From: Actinomyces sp.
GTDB lineage: Bacteria > Actinomycetota > Actinomycetes > Actinomycetales > Actinomycetaceae
Reading direction: 5' to 3'
NCBI RefSeq assembly: GCF_029851875.1
Contig: NZ_JARKVC010000006.1
Span: 1-64,000, forward strand
Length of the DNA: 64,000 nucleotides
Below the pieces are notes generated by a model. That model saw nothing but the letters and a program-made list of their open reading frames with translations, did not search any database and was not told the DNA's origin. The translations under genes and the position numbers were made by a program. Positions 25,943 to 35,264 of the stretch are shown piece after piece (within the stretch, counting starts at the first letter, position 1; each line of letters opens with the position of its first letter).

Positions 25943-26079
25943 CGGGGCGCGCTCCTGCCTGCTGGCTCATACCGGTGCACCGAGTGACAGCGGCGAGGGA
26001 GGAGACCTGCGCGACATCCTGGGCGCGGGTGAGAGCTTGGCGACCTTCGTAGTGGCGCAGATCCTCCTGCCTGGCCGCC

Positions 26080-26502
26080 CTAGAGCAGGGCGGCCAGCCC
26101 CAGGGCCACCAGTGCCAGGAGAGGCAGGGCGCCCTGCTTGGCGGCAGCGCCGCGGTGCGCCGGGGACTTGGCTGCCAGGACGAGGGCGGCAGCCAGCATC
26201 GAGGCGGTGGCGAAGGCGGCCAGCGCCACACCCGCGACAGCCGCGTAGCCGCTGCCCGCCCACACGAGGATGGCACCGAGCAGACCCTCCAGGGCGAGGA
26301 AGAGGTTGTAGAAGCCCTGGTTATAGGCGTAGAAGGCGTGTGACCGGGCCTCCTCAGGAGTGCCGCCGAAGGTCTTGCGCGCCAGCGGCCCCTCCCAGGC
26401 GATGGACTCCATGTAGAAGATGAGCACGTGCAGCGCGCTGGCGAGCACGGTCAGCACGAGACCGGCGTGAGCCAGCACGGGCGTCAGGGCAAGCTCAGTC
26501 AT
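26080..26502 (-). CDS. DUF1304 membrane protein
   Basis: MTELALTPVLAHAGLVLTVLASALHVLIFYMESIAW...TFGGTPEEARSHAFYAYNQGFYNLFLA; start at 26502, not the 26970 ORF start. Confidence 0.85.
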   Translation of the reverse strand: MTELALTPVLAHAGLVLTVLASALHVLIFYMESIAWEGPLARKTFGGTPEEARSHAFYAYNQGFYNLFLALEGLLGAILVWAGSGYAAVAGVALAAFATASMLAAALVLAAKSPAHRGAAAKQGALPLLALVALGLAALL

Positions 26503-26604
26503 GGCGCCGATCCTAGTGCGCGCTGAGGCCACCTGAAGATCCTTGACAACAAGGCGTCTCCCTGTGACGTTGCAAACGTGTGTGGAGCTGGGTACGGGCC
26601 TGGC

Positions 26605-26973
26605 GGCGTGCTTCCGCCTGGTCGCGGCGTACATATCCCTGGTTGCGGCGTACTTCCACGCACCGGGGCGTACATCCAGGCATTGACGGCGTGCAGCCGC
26701 CTGCTCGCGGCGTGCATCTACCAACAAGCGGCGTACTTCCACACACCGGGGGCGTGCTTCCACTGGCCGGAGGCGTGCCTGCGTGGTGAGGGCGTACCTG
26801 GCAACGTCTGCAGGCACGCCCTCCCAACACACACACGCCCCCACAACACAAACACACGCCCCCACCCCAGACAAGCACGCCGCCACCGGGAAGCATCTCG
26901 CCCAGACCAGGGACCACCGCCGGCAAGCACGCCCCAACCACCAAAACACGCCACCACGGCAGGCAAGCACGCC
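26605..26973. repeat. Convergent array of heptamers (GGCGTRC x10, then inverted GYACGCC x7 plus one degenerate) at about 21-bp spacing with central palindrome
   Basis: GGCGTRC starts: 26605, 26626, 26647, 26667, 26688, 26709, 26730, 26751, 26772, 26791. GYACGCC ends: 26820, 26839, 26860, 26881, (26902 degenerate), 26933, 26952, 26973. Innermost pairs share exact dyad at 26805/26806. Confidence 0.9.
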
Positions 26974-27081
26974 GCCACCGCCTGCCCGGGTTCTTATCCG
27001 TCACAGCGCGCTGCAAGGCCGACGTCGAGATCCTGAGAACCTGCACGCCCCGGAGGAGGCCCCGTAACCGCAACCGAGCGC

Positions 27082-27400
27082 ATGACCTCAGCGCTGTCTC
27101 AAGCTGTCCGCCAGAGAGCACCTTCCCCGGGCGTCCTGCTCCCCCAGGACGACCTCACCTCCGTCTCGAGGTCCCACGCAGCACGCTGCGTGAGGCGCTG
27201 GCCGTCCCGGCCTGCGAGGATGTGTGGAGCCGCGTGTGGGACAGCACGCCGCCGTCCGCTGTCGTCCACAGTCTGACGCCAGCCGAGGTCGCCGAGCTCG
27301 ACAACCTGCGTGTCGCGATCGAGCCGGCTCCGGCGACGCCCAACGTCGACCTGGCTTCCCCACGCGCTCTGGCCTCGGTGGAGGAGTCAGACCGCATACG
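27082..27400 (+). pseudogene. Remnant of GntR/FadR-family regulator
   Basis: MTSALSQAVRQ..., then after a frameshift EVPRSTLREALAV...LTPAEVAELDNLRVAIEPAPA; resembles wHTH and FCD segments with material missing. Confidence 0.5.
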
Positions 27401-27439
27401 CAGGTGGCGGGCACCCTGCTGTAGGGTGCCCGCCACCTG
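27401..27439. terminator. Strong hairpin, probable terminator
   Basis: Perfect 17-bp inverted repeat CAGGTGGCGGGCACCCT / AGGGTGCCCGCCACCTG, 5-nt loop. Confidence 0.85.
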
Positions 27440-27561
27440 CTCACGGTCCGACGGCGTTGCTGAGGCCCGCTGGATCAGGGCCTGTCACAGCCTGGTCATC
27501 TCCCGACGGCCGTCGGCGTCATCGAGGTACTCGCCCGCCACGGCCTGCGAGGGCAACCGCC

Positions 27562-28983
<1,422 letters not shown>

Positions 28984-29167
28984 GGGACCAGGCTAGCCGG
29001 ACGCACGCCGCCCGGCACGGGGACGGGCGTCCTAGTCCTGCTCGCTCATCACGCCAGGCCGGGCCAAGACGCCGGTGGCGGGAGGGGACCAGCGTCCTGC
29101 CCACCGCCCCAGGAGACTGGCCGCGGCCCCGGGCAGGCCCGCCCTCCCGCTCAGCTCCGCCTTCCGC

Positions 29168-30028
29168 TCAGCTCCGCGCGAGCTCGGCCACGACCGCGTC
29201 CACGCCGTCAGCCAGTGTGCGGTGCGCGCCGCAGACCAGGCGGACCACCTCCTGGGGGTCGGTGGCCTCAGCAGCGAAGGACAGGTCGGACACGACGCTC
29301 ATCCCGGCCACGCGCACGCCCAGCTGGTGCAGGGCGACGGCCTCCAGGACGGTGGACATGCCGACGACGTCCGCTCCCCCACCAGCCAGCCACCGGGTCT
29401 CAGCCATGGTCTGGTACTCCGGGCCCCGCAGGGCCGCGTAGGTGCCCTCACGCTCGGTCCGCTCACGCAGGACCTGGGCCAGGCCCCGGTCCCAGACCTC
29501 GCGCACGTCAGTAAAGACCGTGCCGTCAAAGGGCGAGGAGCCCGTGAGGTTGAGGTGGTCGGTGATGGTCATGACCTCGCCGAGCCGCCAGCCGCGCAAG
29601 CAGCCGTTGGCGTTGACAAGCACCGCGGCGCGCACACCCGTAGCAGCCGCGGCGCGAGCCAGAGCCACGACCGGTACGGGACCGTGCCCCTCGTACAGGT
29701 GCGTGCGACCGTAGGCGACCAGGACGCGCAGACCGCACTCGCCGTCGTCTCCTGGCAGCACGCGCCGGTAGGAGGCGAGCAGGTCCCGGTGCCCGGGAGC
29801 CACCGGAGCCAGGACGCCGGGCAGGTCGGACAGCGCAAGCCTCGCCTCGGGCTCGCCCCACCCCTCCAGCGCGCCGTCCGCGCCCGAGCCGAGCACGACG
29901 AGCAGGTCATGACGGTCAGCACCGGTGCGCCTCATGATCTGGTGCGCGGCCTCCAGGGCCGGGCCAGGGCCGGCAATGCCGCCTGAGACAGTGAGCGCCT
30001 CCAGCAGGGTCGGATCCGTCGTCGTCAT
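29168..30028 (-). CDS. Purine-nucleoside phosphorylase
   Basis: LLVVLGSGADGALEGWG; ALRGPEYQTMAETRWLAGGGADVVGMSTVLEAVALHQLGVRVAGMSVVSD. Confidence 0.92.
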   Translation of the reverse strand: MTTTDPTLLEALTVSGGIAGPGPALEAAHQIMRRTGADRHDLLVVLGSGADGALEGWGEPEARLALSDLPGVLAPVAPGHRDLLASYRRVLPGDDGECGLRVLVAYGRTHLYEGHGPVPVVALARAAAATGVRAAVLVNANGCLRGWRLGEVMTITDHLNLTGSSPFDGTVFTDVREVWDRGLAQVLRERTEREGTYAALRGPEYQTMAETRWLAGGGADVVGMSTVLEAVALHQLGVRVAGMSVVSDLSFAAEATDPQEVVRLVCGAHRTLADGVDAVVAELARS

Positions 30029-30030
30029 GC

Positions 30031-31488
30031 TCAGCGCCCCTCCTGACGGCGCACTCGGGAGGCTCCCGCCAGCAGGTGACCAATGAGACCGATGAGCAGC
30101 GCCGCGAGCACGCCGAGGTTGGCGTAGGCCCAGGCTCCCTCACGCCCACCCAGGGGCGCGAGCAGGTAGCCCTGCCAGGCCAGCCACGAGGCGGAGGAGT
30201 TGACCACCAGTCCCCAGCCGACGGCTGACCCGATGACCACCAGTGCCACGGCCTCCCAGTTCACCGACCCGTAAATCCCGTTCGGGGTGGCCAGGGCGGC
30301 CTCGTCGTAGTCACGCTTGCGCAGCAGGACCTCGGCGATCATGACGCCGGCCCAGGCGGCGATGACCACGCCGAGCGTGGTGAGGAAGCCCTGGAAGGGG
30401 CCGAGGAAGTCGTCTGCCCCGGCGAGGACGGCGATTGTGCCGACCGTCATGATCGTGGCGTCGAGGGCGGTGGCCACGTGCCGCTTGACCGGCAGGCCGG
30501 TGGCCAGCAGGGACAGGCCTGAGGAGTACAGGTCCATGATGATGCCGCCGGCCAGGCCCAGGATCGCCACGAGCGCGAAGGGCACGAGGAACCAGGTGGG
30601 CAGGATCGTGGTGAGCGCCCCGATGGGGTCGGAGTCGATGGCGGTGCCGAGCTCAGGGTCACTGCCCACCAGCATGATGCCGGCCACCACCAGGACGACC
30701 ACGGGCAGGGAAGAGCCGAAGGTGGTCCAGCCGATGACGCCGGCCGTGGAGGCCTTGCGCGGCAGGTAGCGCGAGTAGTCCGCGGCCGCGTTGACCCAGC
30801 CGAGCCCGAAGCCGGTGACCACCATGACCAGGGCGCCGACGACCGCTGCGGCGCTGCCTGCGGGAAGCGCGGCAAGCGCGGAGAAGCTGATCTGCGGGGC
30901 CACGAGCACCAGGTAGATGACGGTGAGCACGCCGGTGGCCCAGGTGATCCAGGTCTGGACCTTCATGATGGTGTCGAAGCCGAGGATCCCGGCCGAGGCC
31001 GCCAGCCCCACGGTGATGAGGAAGCCGACCACCTGGGCGCCGACCTGGTTGTGCCAGCCCAGGGCCTGCAGGACGGTGGCCGAGGCCAGGGTGGCGGTCA
31101 CGCACAGGACCGTCTCCCAGCCCACGGTGAGCACCCAGGAGATGGCGGCGCTCAGCCGGTTGCCGTTGTAGCCGAAGGCCGCGCGTGACAGGGCGAGCGT
31201 GGGGGCCGAGCCCCGCTTGCCCAGGACAGCGACGACGCCGCACAGAGCGAAGGAGACCACCACGCCGACGACGCTGGCCACCACGGCCTGCCAGAAGGAC
31301 AGGCCGAAGCCGAGCACCCACGAGCCCCAGGACAGGCCGAGGACGGAGATATTGGCTGCGAACCAGGGCATGAAGAGGTCGCGGGAGCGCCCCTTGCGCT
31401 CGGACTCGGCGATGACGTCGAGCCCGGCGCTCTCGATGAGGCCGGTGCCGCTGTCGGGCGCGGTGGAGGGGGAGGCGGTGGAGGACAT
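30031..31488 (-). CDS. NCS1-family cytosine/purine permease
   Basis: ALSRAAFGYNGNRLSAAISWVLTVGWE; NAAADYSRYLPRKAS. Confidence 0.9.
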   Translation of the reverse strand: MSSTASPSTAPDSGTGLIESAGLDVIAESERKGRSRDLFMPWFAANISVLGLSWGSWVLGFGLSFWQAVVASVVGVVVSFALCGVVAVLGKRGSAPTLALSRAAFGYNGNRLSAAISWVLTVGWETVLCVTATLASATVLQALGWHNQVGAQVVGFLITVGLAASAGILGFDTIMKVQTWITWATGVLTVIYLVLVAPQISFSALAALPAGSAAAVVGALVMVVTGFGLGWVNAAADYSRYLPRKASTAGVIGWTTFGSSLPVVVLVVAGIMLVGSDPELGTAIDSDPIGALTTILPTWFLVPFALVAILGLAGGIIMDLYSSGLSLLATGLPVKRHVATALDATIMTVGTIAVLAGADDFLGPFQGFLTTLGVVIAAWAGVMIAEVLLRKRDYDEAALATPNGIYGSVNWEAVALVVIGSAVGWGLVVNSSASWLAWQGYLLAPLGGREGAWAYANLGVLAALLIGLIGHLLAGASRVRRQEGR

Positions 31489-31662
31489 GAGGTCCCCTTC
31501 TGTGAGGGATGGCAGTGGCGCCGTGGGACCGTGCCAGCCTATGCCTCGCGAGCCCGCCAGGTGTCATGACACCTGACACGTGGCCATGGCCCCTGACACA
31601 TCGTCCTGCGTCAGCGCCGCTCGTCTGCGGGCGAGCCCGCTGCCTCCGGGGAGCCGGCCCGC

Positions 31663-32061
31663 CTAGGTCGCCGGCGGCGCGGACAGGTCGTCGTCGACCC
31701 GGTCCTCAGGATGGAGGTAGCCTGCCTTCTCCAGGTCCGCCGCCAGGTCGTCCACGACGGCGTCGCTCGCCTCCCACAGGCCGGTGCGGTAGGCGGTGCG
31801 AGAGACCATGTGCGCCGAGACCGGGCTCGTGGCGATCTGGAAGGCCGCCACCAGCACGCACACGCCAGCGACCTCCCAGCTGCGCTGGGACACGACGATC
31901 CCGGTCAGGATGAGGAGCAGGCCGAAGACCTGGGGCTTGGTCGCTGCGTGCAGACGCGTGATGACGTCCGGGAAGCGCAGCACCCCCACGGCCGCGGTGA
32001 GGCAGAAGAAGGCGCCTGCCAGGAGCAGCAGGGCAGCAACGAGGTCAGCGAGCGTGCTCAT
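31663..32061 (-). CDS. mnhG: Na+/H+ antiporter subunit G
   Basis: GVLRFPDVITRLHAATKPQVFGLLLILTG; end of Mrp operon. Confidence 0.9.
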   Translation of the reverse strand: MSTLADLVAALLLLAGAFFCLTAAVGVLRFPDVITRLHAATKPQVFGLLLILTGIVVSQRSWEVAGVCVLVAAFQIATSPVSAHMVSRTAYRTGLWEASDAVVDDLAADLEKAGYLHPEDRVDDDLSAPPAT

Positions 32062-32504
32062 CGACGTCCCTCCGTGTCCGCGTCCTCGTCGTCCTCGGCG
32101 TCGTCCCAGGTCTGCTCGGCCTCTGGCCTCACCGCGGCACAGGCCTGCGCCGCGTCCGCCGACCGCTCGAGCGGGCCCTGCGCCTGGCTGCCCGCTCCGG
32201 CGCCCGTCTTGGAGCGCCGCAGGTCACGGACCTGCGCCGACCTGGAGGAGATGAGCCGGGCGATGGCCACCGGCCCGGTGAAGCCGATGAGGCTGAGGAC
32301 CACGAGGACCGGCAGGGCCGTGGTGGACCCGGAGACGACGACGTACAGACCCGTTCCCGCCACCGTGACCGCGGTGAGCAGGTCGGTGGCGATGGAGCGG
32401 TCCAGGCTGGAGGGACCCATCGCCATGCGCGCCAGGGCCATGGCTGCCGCGACCACGAGCAGCACCAGGGTCAGGGCGTGAGCCGCTCCGATGAGCATCG
32501 TCAT
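32058..32504 (-). CDS. mnhF: Na+/H+ antiporter subunit F
   Basis: ARMAMGPSSLDRSIATDLLTAVTVAGTGLYVV. Confidence 0.88.
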   Translation of the reverse strand: MTMLIGAAHALTLVLLVVAAAMALARMAMGPSSLDRSIATDLLTAVTVAGTGLYVVVSGSTTALPVLVVLSLIGFTGPVAIARLISSRSAQVRDLRRSKTGAGAGSQAQGPLERSADAAQACAAVRPEAEQTWDDAEDDEDADTEGRR

Positions 32505-33199
32505 CGCCTCTCCTCCCCCTGTGCGGCGCTGTCCTGCGCCGCACAGGCGCGCGCAGCCGGAGCGGCGAGCGCCTGCGGCCCGCCCAGCGCCTCACGCTCC
32601 AGCGCACGCACGTGCTGCGTGGCCTGCGCGATCTCCTCGCTCGTGCCGAAGGCTCGCAGGATCCTCAGCTCGGCCCGCAGCGCCCCCACGCGCTCGCGCG
32701 CGGCGTCGCCTGACTCCATGTCGAAGATGTGCATGTAGAGCGTGCGCGTGCGCCACCGGGCCTCCACCACCACTGAGCCCGGGACGATGGACAGGATCGT
32801 TCCTGTAGCCACCTGGTAGAGATCGGCGTCCGAGCTCAGCGGGACGGCCACCACGCCGGACCGCGGCTGGCGCCGCCAGGACAGGGCGAACCAGGCCAGC
32901 TGGACCGAGGCGCGCGCCAGGTCCCAGGTCACGGCGCCCACGAGGCGCAGGACCCCGAGCGGGTGGATCCAGCCTGGCCACACGATGGCCGGCATCGGGA
33001 ACAGGAGGGTCACGATCGTGGCGATGAGCGCGCCACTGACCACGGTGAAGACACTGAGACGGCCTGCCAGGAGCACCCACACCGCCGTCAGCAGGACGAG
33101 GTTGACGCCCTTGCCGTTCAGGTCGCGCGGGCGCCGCAGGCGTCGTCGGGCACGCTCGGCCCCCTCCCGCGCGCGCAGGCTGATCAGCGTGTCCATCAT
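32501..33199 (-). CDS. mnhE: Na+/H+ antiporter subunit E
   Basis: LSIVPGSVVVEARWRTRTLYMHIFDM; operon position. Confidence 0.88.
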   Translation of the reverse strand: MMDTLISLRAREGAERARRRLRRPRDLNGKGVNLVLLTAVWVLLAGRLSVFTVVSGALIATIVTLLFPMPAIVWPGWIHPLGVLRLVGAVTWDLARASVQLAWFALSWRRQPRSGVVAVPLSSDADLYQVATGTILSIVPGSVVVEARWRTRTLYMHIFDMESGDAARERVGALRAELRILRAFGTSEEIAQATQHVRALEREALGGPQALAAPAARACAAQDSAAQGEERR

Positions 33200-34839
33200 C
33201 GCCCTCCCAGCACAGCGGTGACGTAGCCGTCACTGAGCAGCATCGTGGCAGCGTGCTCGCAGAACTCGTACAACGGCCCCGCGGCCACGGTCAGGGCCAG
33301 CGAGACCACAATGAGGCCCAGGCTCGCCCCTACCATGACGGCGGGCATGGGCTCAGCGACGCTGGTCCGTCTCGTGCCGGCCGCGCTGGCGCCAGGCGAC
33401 GGCGAGGCCCCGCCCTCCTGGGCCACCGTCGCCACCGTGCCGGCCGGGACGTAGGCGGGCTGCGCCGTCAACCCCGCGGGCCTGGCGGGCCGAGCCGTCC
33501 GCGCCCGCCGCGCCCCCACCACGCGCACATCGCCCCAGAAGGCGCGGTTCCACACCTTGGCCATGACGTAGAGGGTGAGCAGGCTGGCAACCACCGAGGT
33601 CACCACGAGCAGCCAGGCCAAGGGCGTGCCCACCTCGGCGCCGGCCCGCATGAGCCCGATCTTGCCGATGAAGCCGCTGAAAGGCGGGATGCCAGCGAGG
33701 TTGAGCGCCGGGATACCGAAGAGCAGCGCCAGACGCGGCGAGAGCGAAGCCAGCCCGGAGACCTTGTCCAGCTCGGTGGAGCCACCCACCCGCGCCATGA
33801 GTCCGGCGGTGAGGAAGAGCGCGGTCTGGATGGTGATGTGGTGAGCCGTGTAGTAGATGGCGGCGGCCAACGAGCCTGTGGTCGCCAGGCCGACGCCCAT
33901 GATCATGTAGCCCACGTGGCTGACCAGGGTGAAGGAGAGCAGACGCTTGAGCTCGCTCTGCGCCACCGCTCCCAGGATCCCGACCATCATCGAGGCTCCC
34001 CCCACGATGAGCAGGATCGTGGTCAGCGGGCGCTCGGCAAAGAGCAGGGTCTGCACCCGCAGCATCGAGTAGACCCCGACCTTGGTCAGCAGCCCGGCGA
34101 AGACCGCGGTCACAGGGGCCGGAGCCGTGGGGTAGGAGTCGGGCAGCCAGGCGGACAGGGGAAAGACCGCCGCCTTGATCCCGAAGACGGTGAGCATGAG
34201 AGCCTGGATCATCAGCTGCATGTCCGCTGGCAGCTCAGGCACACGCTGCGCCAGCTCGGCCATGTTGACGGTGCCGGTGGCCGTGTAGACCACGGCCAGC
34301 AGGATGAGGAAGAGCGCCGAGGAGACGAGGTTGACCACTACGTAGATCGCACCGGCCCGGATACGCGGCCGGGTGGCTCCCATGGTCAGCAGCACGTAGG
34401 AGGCAAAGAGCAGGATCTCGAAGCCGACGTAGAGGTTGAACAGGTCACCGGCCAGGAAGGCGTCCGAGACTCCGGCACTGAGCAGAAGCAGGGTCGGGTG
34501 GAAGATCGACACCGGGGTCTCCTGGCGCACCTCCTCCTGGTCCTGCCCGGCGGAGAAGACCAGGACCGCCAGGGTGACGACCGAGGCCACGAGCAGCATG
34601 AGGGAGGACAGGCGGTCAGCCACCAGCACGATGCCCGCCGAGTCCGGCCAGGCCGCGACCCACAGCGTCTGGATCCCGTCGGTCTCGGTGAGGTAGACGA
34701 GGAAGGAGGCCACGAGGACGACGGTGCCCAGTGCCGCGACGGACAGCGCGCGCTGGAGGCGAGGCCGGCGGCCGGCCAGCATCGCCAGGGCGGCACCCAG
34801 CATGGGCACCAGGACGGGAAGAGCCAGGACGTTGCTCAC
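33196..34839 (-). CDS. mnhD: Na+/H+ antiporter subunit D
   Basis: NADH-quinone oxidoreductase ND5/ND2-like: FPLSAWLPDSYPTAPAPVTAVFAGLLTKVGVYS. Confidence 0.93.
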   Translation of the reverse strand: MSNVLALPVLVPMLGAALAMLAGRRPRLQRALSVAALGTVVLVASFLVYLTETDGIQTLWVAAWPDSAGIVLVADRLSSLMLLVASVVTLAVLVFSAGQDQEEVRQETPVSIFHPTLLLLSAGVSDAFLAGDLFNLYVGFEILLFASYVLLTMGATRPRIRAGAIYVVVNLVSSALFLILLAVVYTATGTVNMAELAQRVPELPADMQLMIQALMLTVFGIKAAVFPLSAWLPDSYPTAPAPVTAVFAGLLTKVGVYSMLRVQTLLFAERPLTTILLIVGGASMMVGILGAVAQSELKRLLSFTLVSHVGYMIMGVGLATTGSLAAAIYYTAHHITIQTALFLTAGLMARVGGSTELDKVSGLASLSPRLALLFGIPALNLAGIPPFSGFIGKIGLMRAGAEVGTPLAWLLVVTSVVASLLTLYVMAKVWNRAFWGDVRVVGARRARTARPARPAGLTAQPAYVPAGTVATVAQEGGASPSPGASAAGTRRTSVAEPMPAVMVGASLGLIVVSLALTVAAGPLYEFCEHAATMLLSDGYVTAVLGGR

Positions 34840-35264
34840 TCGCTGACCACGTCCTCTCCGGTGTCCGAGAAGGTCTGCTCCTCGAAGGAGGTGGAGGTCT
34901 CGTCGCGCTGGGCGAGCTCGCGGATGCGGCGGTCCTCGACGTCGTCACGCACCTCGTCATGGCCTGAGAGCTGGAAGGAGCGGTAGGCCATCGTCATGAC
35001 AAAGGCGGAGACGGCCATCGTGATGACGATGGCGGTGAGCACCATGGCCTGCGGCAGCGGGTCCGTCATCGTCGACGGGTCCTCCTGCCCCAGGATCGCG
35101 GGAGTGCCGGCGCGGCCGGCAGCGACGAGGAAGAGGACGTTGACCCCGTTGCTCATGAGGATGACGCCCATGAGGATGCGCGAGAGCGAGCGCTCGGTGA
35201 GCAGGTAGACGCCGCAGGCCACCAGCAGGCCTGCGACGACAGCGAGGGTGAGGTTGGCGGTCAT
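34836..35264 (-). CDS. mnhC: Na+/H+ antiporter subunit C
   Basis: MTANLTLAVVAGLLVACGVYLLTERSLSRILMGVILMSNGVNVLFL; start at 35264. Confidence 0.92.
   Translation of the reverse strand: MTANLTLAVVAGLLVACGVYLLTERSLSRILMGVILMSNGVNVLFLVAAGRAGTPAILGQEDPSTMTDPLPQAMVLTAIVITMAVSAFVMTMAYRSFQLSGHDEVRDDVEDRRIRELAQRDETSTSFEEQTFSDTGEDVVSE

Noticed and set aside
26605-26973. CRISPR or TIGR-type guide array
   Set aside because: Conserved unit is only 7 nt, orientation flips midway, and no Cas or Tas-like gene is present in the window.
26513-27121. Long ORFs on both strands through the heptamer array encoding heptad-like peptides (e.g. VEVRRLLVDARREQAAARRQ)
   Set aside because: A 21-bp repeat stays open in several frames automatically. 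The 20- and 19-bp steps and the orientation flip break any single repeat frame, arguing for a DNA/RNA-level rather than a protein-level repeat.
33253-34986. 577-aa plus-strand ORF rich in His/Gly/Asp
   Set aside because: Shadow of mnhD.
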